A DNA stretch of 12,044 nt. It comes from Bacillota bacterium. Its GTDB lineage: Bacteria; Bacillota; Dehalobacteriia; UBA4068. How positions within the stretch are numbered: the stretch's first letter is position 1; every line of letters begins with the position of its first letter. The notes below the pieces were generated by a model. It did no database searches. It worked only from the letters and a program-made list of their open reading frames with translations, and was not told the origin of the DNA. Position numbers and translations under genes: made by a program. This document shows positions 1 through 6,698 of the stretch, piece after piece. The stretch covers positions 1 to 12,044 of the forward strand of contig JAUMYD010000007.1 of the NCBI GenBank assembly GCA_030528765.1, given 5' to 3'.

Positions 1-22
1 ACTATTCTTGAAGCACTATTCT

Positions 23-1621
23 TTAATCCAAGCTGTTCACGCAAAAACGAATAATCCATTCGCCGTTTTCATTGAGCAGGCCTGTGTAGGTGCTGCCGCT
101 AATCGCCCAGCGGCCATTTCCGGCCCCTCTGGCCGCATGATATTTTCCCTCCAAAAGGCGCTCTCCCTTTGTGTTATAAAGATAGCCGCCGTTCCAATCC
201 CGGGGGGGGTCGATCAGCACACCCAGATTTTGCAACTGCCAGTACAGCTGCCCGGGGACGCGGGCGATCTCTTCTCCGCTTTCCAGATCCAGAAAGAGCA
301 CATCCGTATAAGCCGTATAGCTGGATGTCTCACCGAATTCGTTGGTTTCCGTGATTTCGCTGGAAAGGGGGATCACCACCACCTGCGCATTCAGCAGAAA
401 GCAGCTGTCCCCATCCGGGATGGAGTGTCTGGGCGGGCTATCCTCTTCATCCCCCAGCTTGTAGAGCTCCATGCTGAGCACATCGTCCACATGGGTGATC
501 CAGGAGCACCAGCCATTCCCCAGATAGCTCATCCAGGCATCCCCGCCGCTTTTCGTGAAGCTCTCTCCGCTATCCAGATCCCGCAGGGTAAAGATCTTGT
601 TCTCGTAATCATGGTCATCAATGATGCGATGGCCGGTAAAATCATCCACCTGCACACTGCCACCATTGCCGTGTCTGCCCCTGCTCTCGGGAATGATCTC
701 CCCATTCTCATCCAAGACACCACCTATGAAATCATAGTAACCATTGCTTTCGTTATAGTAGAGCCAGGTATAGTCCTTTTCCGGGTCATAGTTCCCTTCC
801 CGATCCACCAGCACATAGCGGTCATTGTCCAGCTTCGCGATGGCATAGGTTCCGTAAAAGGGGCTGATCTCCTCGAAGCCCTCCAGGATGGTGTTCCCTG
901 CTATATCCTGCACCCGGGCATTGCCCTGGCTGTCGCGGAAGGACAGTGTTCCTTCGAAATAGCCCAGAGGCTCCACATTTTCGATGCTGCGGAGCAGTTG
1001 CCCCTCCGTGTTATACACATAGATCGTCTGGGAATGCTCCACAATCCGGTAGCCGTCTTCCTCCTCATAATACTCCGGGCTGCTGGCTGTCACAAAATAC
1101 GATGCATCCATGCCCAGCATATAACCCATCATCTCTTCTGTCACCCAGGAGCCATCCGCTGCCGCCACGCACATGGTTTCCCATTGACCACTATATAGGA
1201 AAACCTCCCGATTTGGCACATCGGAGTATTGATACAGACTGAGCAGCTCTACCCCTGCATCCTCCCAGATGGTGAAACCGCTGTAGACCGGGTCAACCAC
1301 GATGCGGCCCTGCGCATCACAAAGGCCATACACGGCCTGCTGGATGTAATGCTCCGGGCTATAGATGCTTTTTCCCGCAAAAGGATAGAGGCGGCCATAG
1401 TCCTCCGCCGGGATCAGCTGATCTGCATATTCTTCATAATAACGGGCGCTGATCTCGCTATAGGCGGCAAAAGGCTCCAGCTCCGGCAGGCTGGCTAAAC
1501 GGAATTCATTGGGCGCCAGCTGAATTTCCACCGGCTCCGATGGAGGCAGAGGCTCTGAAAGACCGCAACCGGAGAGCAGCAGCCCGGCCAGGAGCAAAGG
1601 AAGGATACTGAATTTTGCCAT
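23..1621 (-). CDS. Secreted lipoprotein with WG-like repeats
   Basis: A protein of about 532 residues with a lipoprotein signal peptide: a hydrophobic stretch ends in LSGC, so Cys19 would be the lipidated residue, followed by a Ser/Pro/Glu-rich linker. The mature part is acidic and rich in Tyr, Gly, Asp and Glu. It has degenerate WG-repeat-like units: YGLCDAQGRIVVDPVYSGF near residue 98, weaker units with the pattern 'DxxGNxxLxGF' or 'DREGNY' in the middle, and TGLLNENGEWII at the C-terminus. Such repeats are typical of exported beta-rich proteins of gut Clostridia; their ligands are mostly unknown. The start was chosen at 1621 because AAAGGA (1631-1636, read on the minus strand) lies 9 bases from it but only 3 bases from the ATG at 1627. 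The gene is divergent from wecC. No enzymatic motif is visible, so the function is unknown; surface or envelope binding is an inference. Confidence 0.85.
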   Translation of the reverse strand: MAKFSILPLLLAGLLLSGCGLSEPLPPSEPVEIQLAPNEFRLASLPELEPFAAYSEISARYYEEYADQLIPAEDYGRLYPFAGKSIYSPEHYIQQAVYGLCDAQGRIVVDPVYSGFTIWEDAGVELLSLYQYSDVPNREVFLYSGQWETMCVAAADGSWVTEEMMGYMLGMDASYFVTASSPEYYEEEDGYRIVEHSQTIYVYNTEGQLLRSIENVEPLGYFEGTLSFRDSQGNARVQDIAGNTILEGFEEISPFYGTYAIAKLDNDRYVLVDREGNYDPEKDYTWLYYNESNGYYDFIGGVLDENGEIIPESRGRHGNGGSVQVDDFTGHRIIDDHDYENKIFTLRDLDSGESFTKSGGDAWMSYLGNGWCSWITHVDDVLSMELYKLGDEEDSPPRHSIPDGDSCFLLNAQVVVIPLSSEITETNEFGETSSYTAYTDVLFLDLESGEEIARVPGQLYWQLQNLGVLIDPPRDWNGGYLYNTKGERLLEGKYHAARGAGNGRWAISGSTYTGLLNENGEWIIRFCVNSLD

Positions 1622-1757
1622 AATCATACATCCTTTCTATATTTTCATAAGGCTTCTTTTAATTCGGCGGGCAATAGGCAAAGCCAGGAAATCCAGCCAA
1701 AATGAAGCTATCTCATGATAAACAGACGCATTTTGCTGCTTTTTTGTTCCCCACATC

Positions 1758-1774
1758 CTCTGCATAATGCAGAG
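1758..1774. promoter_or_regulatory. Perfect 17-bp palindrome, possible operator
   Basis: CTCTGCAT-A-ATGCAGAG is an uninterrupted inverted repeat of two 8-base arms around a single A. Two further base pairs match on each side after one mismatch, giving a 23-base dyad at 1755-1777. It lies midway between the lipoprotein start and the wecC start. There is no adjacent U-tract and the 1-base centre is too small for an RNA loop, so a site for a dimeric DNA-binding protein is more likely than a terminator. The regulator is unknown. Confidence 0.45.
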
Positions 1775-1872
1775 AATATGCGCTTTCCGCTTTCTCGCTC
1801 CCTATCAAGAGGACGCGCCGCAGGAAAGGGCTGCAGGAGAAGGAAGAAGAATTCCGAAAATCCAGCTTCAGC

Positions 1873-1902
1873 TTTACTTCCTTCCTTTATTATGATACTA
1901 TT
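1873..1902 (+). promoter_or_regulatory. wecC: Weak candidate sigma-70 promoter for wecC
   Basis: TTTACT at 1873-1878 and TACTAT at 1897-1902 are 18 bases apart and each matches 4 of 6 consensus bases. TATGAT at 1891-1896 is a better -10 box, but its partner at 1867-1872 (TTCAGC) is poor. The AT-rich tract 1880-1930 just upstream of the wecC ribosome binding site is where a promoter is expected. The exact boxes are uncertain. Confidence 0.25.
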
Positions 1903-1949
1903 ATTCAGTTACTGTGTCTATTTTTATCTCGTAGATTCGGAGGCATATT

Positions 1950-3188
1950 ATGAAGATCTGCGTTATTGGTTTGGGATATATCGGTCTGCCCACTTCCGCT
2001 ATGTTCGCCGCACATGGGCACACGGTCCTGGGTGTGGATAAAAACCCGGCGGTGATCGAAGCGCTGAACCAGGGCTCCATCATCATTGAGGAAGCAAACC
2101 TGGACAACTTCGTAAAAGAAGTGGTTAGCTCCGGTAAGCTGCGGGGTGCAATGGAGCCGGAAGAGGCGGATGTTTTCATCATCGCAGTTCCCACCCCCAT
2201 TACGGAAGAGAAAAAAGCAGATATGCGCTATGTGCAGGCAGCCACGGAAATGATCCTGCCTTACATCCGCAAGGGCAATCTGGTGATTCTGGAATCCACC
2301 TCCCCCGTGGGTACCGTGGAGCAGCTGATGCTCCCCATTCTGGAAAAGAGTGGCCTGAAAATGGGTGAGGAGCTTTTTGTGGGGCATTCCCCGGAACGGG
2401 TCATCCCCGGGCAGATCCTTTATGAGCTGGTGCATAACAGCCGCATCGCCGGGGGCATCAATGCCATCTCTGCCCAGAAGATCGCAGAGCTTTACCGCAG
2501 CTTTGTGGAGGGAGAAATTTACCAGTGCGATGCCCGCACCGCTGAGCTCTGCAAGCTGACGGAAAACACCTTCCGGGATATCAACATTGCCTTCGCCAAC
2601 GAGCTGGCTCAGATCTGCGAAAATCTGGATATCGACGTCTGGCAGGTGATCCAGCTCTGCAACAAGCATCCCCGCGTCAATATCCACCAGCCCGGCCCCG
2701 GTGTGGGCGGGCACTGCATCGCGGTGGACCCCTGGTTCATCATTGAGAAGCAGCCGGACACGGCAAAGCTGATCCACCAGGCCCGTTTGATCAATGATTA
2801 TATGCCGGAATACGTGGCGGCCCATATCTATGAGCTGCTGGAGGACGTGGAGCAGCCCCAGGTGACGATCCTGGGTCTCACCTATAAGCCAGACGTAGAT
2901 GACATCCGGGAAAGCCCCGTGCTGAAGCTGGCTGCCTTACTGGAAAAGAACGGCGTGGCTGTGAAGCGGCATGATCCCTTCGTCAAAGCCTACCAGGGCG
3001 ATATAGCGGAGGCCTGCGCCGGGAGCCATCTGGTTCTTCTGGGTGTGCATCATCAGCAGTATAAGGCCCTGCCCGCCAAAGAAATGCTGGCAGCCATGGC
3101 CGGGAAGCTCTTTTATGATACCCGCAATTTTGCGGACGAGCCCAGCCTGACAGAAGCAGGCTTTGAAGTTTACTCCCTGGGCCGCTAA
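1950..3188 (+). CDS. wecC: UDP-N-acetyl-D-mannosamine dehydrogenase WecC
   Basis: A 412-residue cytosolic NAD-dependent nucleotide-sugar dehydrogenase that would oxidise UDP-ManNAc twice to UDP-ManNAcA, a precursor for surface polysaccharides. The N-terminal Rossmann motif is GLGYIGLPTS (residues 7-16), with Asp30 at the end of strand 2 fitting NAD binding. The central domain has the catalytic-type Lys202 in CKLTENTFRDIN and the thiol Cys256 in GPGVGGHCIAVDPW. The C-terminal UDP-binding domain carries GLTYKPDVDDIRESP (309-323). The NTFRDIN...NKHPRVNI...GGHCIAVDP combination is characteristic of WecC rather than UDP-glucose dehydrogenases; a related UDP-GlcNAc dehydrogenase remains possible. 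The length is normal for the family. GGAGG at 1939-1943 with a 6-base spacer fixes the start. The usual partner, the WecB epimerase, is not in the window. Confidence 0.9.
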   Translation: MKICVIGLGYIGLPTSAMFAAHGHTVLGVDKNPAVIEALNQGSIIIEEANLDNFVKEVVSSGKLRGAMEPEEADVFIIAVPTPITEEKKADMRYVQAATEMILPYIRKGNLVILESTSPVGTVEQLMLPILEKSGLKMGEELFVGHSPERVIPGQILYELVHNSRIAGGINAISAQKIAELYRSFVEGEIYQCDARTAELCKLTENTFRDINIAFANELAQICENLDIDVWQVIQLCNKHPRVNIHQPGPGVGGHCIAVDPWFIIEKQPDTAKLIHQARLINDYMPEYVAAHIYELLEDVEQPQVTILGLTYKPDVDDIRESPVLKLAALLEKNGVAVKRHDPFVKAYQGDIAEACAGSHLVLLGVHHQQYKALPAKEMLAAMAGKLFYDTRNFADEPSLTEAGFEVYSLGR

Positions 3189-3204
3189 AGCTGCATATAA
3201 GAAA

Positions 3205-3241
3205 CCCGCTGAAAATCAGCTTTCTCTTTGAAAGCAGCGGG
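3205..3241 (+). other. Stem-loop downstream of wecC
   Basis: CCCGCT (3205-3210) pairs with AGCGGG (3236-3241), and inside it GCTTTC (3219-3224) pairs with GAAAGC (3230-3235) around a 5-base loop. An 8-base bulge lies on the 5' side. There is no U-tract on either strand, so it may be an mRNA 3'-end structure acting with the hairpin at 3260 rather than a terminator by itself. Confidence 0.4.
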
Positions 3242-3259
3242 CAAACAAAAAACAAGAAC

Positions 3260-3287
3260 ACCCGAATGGAAAAATCGGGTATTTCTT
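3260..3287 (+). terminator. Probable weak terminator of wecC
   Basis: ACCCGA (3260-3265) pairs with TCGGGT (3275-3280) across a 9-base loop and is followed by ATTTCTTT. The stem is only 6 bp and the U-tract is interrupted, so termination may be partial and some transcripts may run into the gene at 3359. Confidence 0.45.
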
Positions 3288-3290
3288 TGT

Positions 3291-3330
3291 AGCGGAGACA
3301 ATATCCGCTGGGAGATTCGCTTTCCCGGGA
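3291..3330 (+). repeat. Cluster of small inverted repeats ahead of the gene at 3359
   Basis: AGCGGA (3291-3296) and TCCGCT (3304-3309) form a 6-bp hairpin with a 7-base loop. It is followed by the perfect 8-base palindrome TCCCGGGA at 3323-3330, whose left half could instead pair with GGGA at 3310-3313. This GC-rich stretch separates wecC's terminator from the next gene and could be a structured leader. No known riboswitch class is recognised. Confidence 0.35.
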
Positions 3331-3358
3331 ATTCCGAGGGAACAGAGGTTTTAATAAA

Positions 3359-3934
3359 ATGGATAAAGCTCATAAAAAGGACAGGAAAATACAAAGGAAA
3401 AAGCACACTGTGATTGGAATTTTGGGCGCTGCAATGCTCGCTGTTTTACTTCTCTTTTTCATTTGCTTTCTCTGCGGGGATCGAATGAATCTCCCGGCAA
3501 AGCTTCTGCCGGGAAACAGGAAAGCCATCGTGGGGGAAGAGATTGCTTTGGAGGAGATTACAGAATTCTACTATACCTATGCAACATCCACCTATCCGCC
3601 GGACTATCAAAGGTATCATTTTTATATTGCGGATGGCAAATATCAATTTTACCATGAAAAAAGAGAGGGAAAGAATTGGCCCCTGACAGAGGCGAATATC
3701 ACCCTTTCCGGAACAAAAGACCTCAGCGAAGAGGAATGGACAAATTTTTTGGCCTGCATAAGCGGGGGCAGCGTATCAAAACGAAGCTCCCCGACCGAAG
3801 CCGGCGGCTCCGGGCCCTGGCTCTATCTCTACTGGAATGGCGACCACTCCATATACCAAAGTTTTTCTTTTGCATCACATAGCGATGCGGCAGCTTTTGA
3901 AGAACTCTGCACTCTGCTGAAGGATTCACAGTAA
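3359..3934 (+). CDS. Membrane-anchored protein of unknown function
   Basis: A 191-residue protein I do not recognise by name. It has a short basic N-terminus (MDKAHKKDRKIQRKKH), one hydrophobic segment at about residues 18-40 that should act as a signal anchor, and an extracytoplasmic domain. The domain is rich in Tyr and Trp, with patterns such as YHFYIADGKYQFYHEKREG and GPWLYLYWNGDHSIYQSF, and ends in an acidic helix (AAAFEELCTLL). This looks like a small beta-rich domain of the kind seen in uncharacterised exported Clostridia proteins. AGAGG at 3344-3348 stands 10 bases before the ATG, a slightly long spacing. By eye the gene is more AT-rich than its neighbours. No clear promoter is visible; it may be read from wecC through the weak terminator. 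It converges on the lipoprotein at 3961-4401 with 26 bases between stops. Confidence 0.75.
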   Translation: MDKAHKKDRKIQRKKHTVIGILGAAMLAVLLLFFICFLCGDRMNLPAKLLPGNRKAIVGEEIALEEITEFYYTYATSTYPPDYQRYHFYIADGKYQFYHEKREGKNWPLTEANITLSGTKDLSEEEWTNFLACISGGSVSKRSSPTEAGGSGPWLYLYWNGDHSIYQSFSFASHSDAAAFEELCTLLKDSQ

Positions 3935-3960
3935 GCTCTTTCTTAAAGCGGCCATGGGAA

Positions 3961-4401
3961 TCAGCGGAACACCGCGCCATCCTCTACCTTCGCAAAGGGG
4001 AAGGCCGTGGAACCCTCCGCACGAAAGATGAAGCTATCCCCGGCTTTCTCAAAGAGAAGCTGGTGTTCCCCATCAGAGGTTTTCAGCAGCAAATAATGAC
4101 CCTCTTCTGTGTAATTTCCGGTCTCGCTGCCACTGCTTTCTTTCGGGCTGTCCGGAACAACACGACTTGAAAACACAGTATAGCTTCCTGCCCCGGCATA
4201 GCTGCTCCATGCAGAATAAAAGAGGGTAAAGCGCTGTTCTTCCTCATCCAGAATCAAAGACGGCGGCAAGGGCTCACCTTTCTGATCCCGCTGGGTATAG
4301 ACACGCAGACCTTCCACCGGGGTCGGCGTCTCTTGACTGCCGCAGGCTGTGCAGAAAAGGCAAAGGGAAAGCAGGAAAACCAAAAGCGCATATTTTTTCA
4401 T
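3961..4401 (-). CDS. Small lipoprotein of unknown function
   Basis: A 146-residue protein with a clear lipoprotein signal: MKK, a hydrophobic run, then FCTAC with Cys20 as the lipidation site. The Cys at -3 is unusual for a lipobox, but the overall form is common in Clostridia. The mature part has alternating hydrophobic and polar segments (FTLFYSAWSSYAGAGSYTVF, GHYLLLKTSDGEHQLLFEK, DSFIFRAEGS) suggesting a small beta-barrel or beta-sandwich. I cannot assign a family. AAGGAG (4410-4415, read on the minus strand) lies 8 bases from the ATG, a strong initiation site. Only 31 bases separate the ATG from the operon terminator at 4433-4473, leaving almost no room for its own promoter, so expression probably depends on read-through from the polysaccharide operon or on a promoter overlapping the terminator. 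Confidence 0.8.
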   Translation of the reverse strand: MKKYALLVFLLSLCLFCTACGSQETPTPVEGLRVYTQRDQKGEPLPPSLILDEEEQRFTLFYSAWSSYAGAGSYTVFSSRVVPDSPKESSGSETGNYTEEGHYLLLKTSDGEHQLLFEKAGDSFIFRAEGSTAFPFAKVEDGAVFR

Positions 4402-4432
4402 TTATGCAGCTCCTTTCCGGGATGATTGATGC

Positions 4433-4473
4433 AAAAAAGGCCTACCCGAATCAGAATCGGGATAGGCCTTTTT
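4433..4473. terminator. Strong bidirectional intrinsic terminator of the polysaccharide operon
   Basis: A near-perfect stem: GGCCTA-CCCGA pairs with TCGGG-A-TAGGCC, 11 bp with one bulged A and a 7-base loop. It is flanked by AAAAAA (4433-4438) on the left and TTTTT (4469-4473) on the right. On the minus strand it follows the stop codon of the ligase gene (4477) by a few bases and ends in a run of six U. The symmetry lets it also stop plus-strand transcripts. Confidence 0.9.
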
Positions 4474-4476
4474 GTT

Positions 4477-6120
4477 TTACGGATTCTCCGGCGCCGCTGC
4501 TTTCTTTCGGAAAAAGCCCAGATACAGAAGCATAGCAGCCATGGCCCAGAAATAGGAGCTCATAAAAGGCTCTTCGAAAATATTCTCAAAGAGACAGTGT
4601 ACCAAAACGCCCATCATGCCGGAAAAAAGGGATACTGCCAGAATGCGGGGGCTGCCAATGCCGCGGGTCAGGGGGTCACCGGGCAGAGTGGAAAGCCTGG
4701 GCCCGCTCCGCTGAATAGCGCGGATCCCCCAGATCACCAGAGCCAGCAGCAACAGGCAAAAGAAAATGAAGCCCAGGTAGCCCATTTCCACCATGGTTTT
4801 CAAATAGTAATTATCCAGATAAAAATAATCGAAGGTCTCCGTGGGGTCAAGGATCTGATTCTGCATGGCCACTGCACCACCGTAACGCCCCAGACCAAAA
4901 CCCAGCCAGGGATGACTTTCCGTCAGCAGGGACTGCCCCAATTCCCAGCGCATGGCACGGCCGCCAACGGCAGAGGCTTCCGCAAAATCCTGGGTAAACA
5001 GATAGGTGATGCGGCTGGTGATGGAAGGCACTGCCACCAAAACAGCAGAGATACCCGCTGCCATCAAGGCGATCAGGCGCTTATCCACAAAGAGGGCAAA
5101 GAGCAGGACGGCCACGATCATGCCGATCCAGGCCCCGCGGGAAAAGGTGAAAAGCAGGGTCAGCAGGCAGCAGCCCACCAGCCCCAGGCAAAGGAATTTC
5201 ACGATGGGCTTCCGGCAGTAATAGATGCCGGAGGCGCAGATTGGCGCGAAGAGCACCATCAGAGAACCGAGAATATTGGGGCTGCCGGTGATGGAAAAGA
5301 CCCGGGTGCGCACACCCATCTCCGTCTGGCTGACCCAATGGGCGGGGATCTCCACGCCAACAACAAATTGATACATACCATGGAGCGCCAGCAAGGACAC
5401 CAACAGCCCCATAGTCACATAAAGCACCTGGAAATCCTTATCACTTTCCACCAGACGGATAATGATAAAAAACCAAAGCATATACTGCACAACAATACGA
5501 TATCCCGGCATGACCACATAGGGATAAGGCTGCACCAGAGCAGCCAGCACCAAGCCCACAGCGGCAAAAAGCAGGATCCAGGCATCCAGCGGCGTTTCAC
5601 GATTCAGGCCTTTCGTCTGCTGCAAAGCACGACGCCAAAGCACCATGCAGAAGCAGACGAAGAGGAAGAGCTCCTCCCAGACGGAAGCCAGCAGGGGGAT
5701 ATCCAACAGGTCCCGGATCACATATTCCAAAGGCAGATACAGGCCAAAGGCCACCAGCAGCCACTGGTGCAGGCTCAGGCTATTGATCCAGCCCAGGACC
5801 CGGCTGTGGGCACTGATGCGCAGATAAAAGTTTTTGATGGCCAGCAGGATGCGGTAAAACCAGCTGGCAGCCAGGATCACACCAAGCTTTTCAAAAAAAT
5901 GCCGGATCCCATGGAGCACGCGGGAATAAAGGCTGTCCTCTGCATAATTTGCCACCTGCCCGAAGCGCAGCCACAGCTGCAGGGAGACGGAATCCTTGTT
6001 CTGCTTCTGCAGGCTACGGTGCATAGCGGCAAAGCTGCCCTGCCTCCACCAGGAAAGGAGCTTTCCACCGGCAGCCCGCAGACCCCGGCAAAGGAGGCTG
6101 TTGCGGATGATCTCACTCAT
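4477..6120 (-). CDS. O-antigen ligase/polymerase family membrane protein (Wzy_C type)
   Basis: A 547-residue polytopic membrane protein. After a hydrophilic N-terminal extension of about 115 residues come roughly ten to twelve transmembrane segments (about 118-540). Family hallmarks are GSPNILG (279-285), TFSRGAWIG (325-333), and a large outside loop with GGRAMRWELG (386-395), HPWLGFGLGRYG (403-414) and DNYYLKTMVEMGYLG (436-450). This matches the Wzy_C/WaaL-like superfamily (O-antigen ligase family), which transfers or polymerises lipid-linked glycans on the outer face of the cytoplasmic membrane. Whether this one is a ligase or a polymerase cannot be told from sequence alone. The start is set by GGAAGGG (6128-6134, minus strand), 7 bases away and overlapping the end of the previous gene region; the 14-base gap suggests translational coupling. 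It is the last gene of the four-gene operon. The long N-terminal extension is longer than in typical members. Confidence 0.9.
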   Translation of the reverse strand: MSEIIRNSLLCRGLRAAGGKLLSWWRQGSFAAMHRSLQKQNKDSVSLQLWLRFGQVANYAEDSLYSRVLHGIRHFFEKLGVILAASWFYRILLAIKNFYLRISAHSRVLGWINSLSLHQWLLVAFGLYLPLEYVIRDLLDIPLLASVWEELFLFVCFCMVLWRRALQQTKGLNRETPLDAWILLFAAVGLVLAALVQPYPYVVMPGYRIVVQYMLWFFIIIRLVESDKDFQVLYVTMGLLVSLLALHGMYQFVVGVEIPAHWVSQTEMGVRTRVFSITGSPNILGSLMVLFAPICASGIYYCRKPIVKFLCLGLVGCCLLTLLFTFSRGAWIGMIVAVLLFALFVDKRLIALMAAGISAVLVAVPSITSRITYLFTQDFAEASAVGGRAMRWELGQSLLTESHPWLGFGLGRYGGAVAMQNQILDPTETFDYFYLDNYYLKTMVEMGYLGFIFFCLLLLALVIWGIRAIQRSGPRLSTLPGDPLTRGIGSPRILAVSLFSGMMGVLVHCLFENIFEEPFMSSYFWAMAAMLLYLGFFRKKAAAPENP

Positions 6121-6134
6121 AGGCTTACCCTTCC

Positions 6135-6638
6135 TTAATCAGCGATATCCACATAGTAGATGGTGCCGGAGCATTCAAAGGTCTGGGTCTTCACGATAAA
6201 GGTTCGTCCGGCGCGTACTTCCTGAGAACCGATCTTCGGGCTGGGGGTGTCCTTTGCCACAGTGGTTTTGATCTCTACCATGATATCCTGCTTGGTGGGG
6301 TCTGTACCATCCACGATATCCCCATCCGCAGTTTCGATCTGCTTCACATAATCCTCCAGCCAAACGCGGCTCACATAAGCATCCAGATATTGATTGCCCG
6401 TGACGATCTTGGAGCCCTCGATATCCTGGCGCATCACTTCATCCACCAGATCCGGATGCGCACCGGCAATGGCAACCACCATAGTCATTTCTGCCTGCTC
6501 GGAGATGGCATCATTCACCTGATCCCCCAGCAGCTGCCAGACAATGGCACCCAGCACACAGACAACAGCCAGCAGCACCAGCAGGTCCACAACATTGATG
6601 ATTCCGAACAACTTACCTTTTTCATTGATGAGCTTCAT
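6135..6638 (-). CDS. DUF4330-family membrane protein
   Basis: A 167-residue protein with a short cytosolic N-terminus containing KGKLFGIINVVDLLVLL (7-23), one transmembrane segment (about 16-37), and an extracytoplasmic domain of about 130 residues. The domain ends in KIGSQEVRAGRTFIVK and SGTIYYVDI, patterns I associate with DUF4330. The molecular function of that family is unknown. AGGAGG (6644-6649, minus strand) with a 5-base spacer fixes the start at the ATG 6638; an in-frame TTG at 6653 would lie beyond this site and is rejected. It sits between a glycosyltransferase and the ligase/polymerase, 14 bases from the latter, so an accessory role in glycan export, polymerisation or attachment is a reasonable inference but unproven. 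Confidence 0.8.
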   Translation of the reverse strand: MKLINEKGKLFGIINVVDLLVLLAVVCVLGAIVWQLLGDQVNDAISEQAEMTMVVAIAGAHPDLVDEVMRQDIEGSKIVTGNQYLDAYVSRVWLEDYVKQIETADGDIVDGTDPTKQDIMVEIKTTVAKDTPSPKIGSQEVRAGRTFIVKTQTFECSGTIYYVDIAD

Positions 6639-6643
6639 AATAA

Positions 6644-6649
6644 CCTCCT
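6644..6649 (-). promoter_or_regulatory. Ribosome binding site deciding the DUF4330 start
   Basis: A perfect AGGAGG on the minus strand, 5 bases before the ATG at 6636-6638. It excludes the upstream TTG at 6651-6653 as the initiation codon. Confidence 0.85.
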
Positions 6650-6675
6650 GCAAATGGGCTTTTCTTAGTTCTTTT

Positions 6676-6697
6676 CGCCGATGGCCGAGCCACGGCG
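6676..6697 (-). other. Hairpin just after the glycosyltransferase stop
   Basis: CGCCG-A-TGGC pairs with GCCA-CGGCG around the loop CGA: 9 bp with one bulge, one base past the stop codon of the gene at 6699-7841. On the minus strand it is followed by AAAAGAAC, not by U, so it is not a normal terminator for the operon. It could stabilise or process the mRNA between the two cistrons. On the plus strand it is followed by TTTATT, but no plus-strand gene needs it. Confidence 0.35.
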
Positions 6698-6698
6698 T

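Larger units (their letters stand above)
1622..1949. other. Divergent intergenic region between lipoprotein gene and wecC
   Basis: About 320 bases separate the two divergent starts. I find no credible gene here; a reading frame from 1715 runs into wecC and has low-complexity Arg/Ser content and no homology I recognise. The region holds the palindrome at 1758-1774, a weak candidate promoter for wecC near 1873-1902, and the two ribosome binding sites at its ends (minus strand 1631-1636; plus strand GGAGG 1939-1943). It probably carries the promoters for both genes, but no strong consensus box is visible for the lipoprotein gene. Confidence 0.6.

Noticed and set aside
8..1198. 396-codon plus-strand frame opposite the lipoprotein gene
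   Set aside because: The minus-strand reading has a signal peptide, lipobox and WG-like repeats; the plus-strand reading has no recognisable motif and no ribosome binding site.
1905..2825. 306-codon minus-strand frame opposite wecC
   Set aside because: wecC has all catalytic motifs in the plus frame; the antisense product is His/Asp-rich with no known pattern.
4426..6138. Long open frame (570 codons) on the plus strand opposite the ligase gene
   Set aside because: It is antisense to a clearly conserved membrane protein, and its translation is His/Gln/Gly/Ala-rich with no domain, as expected from the complement of a GC-biased gene.
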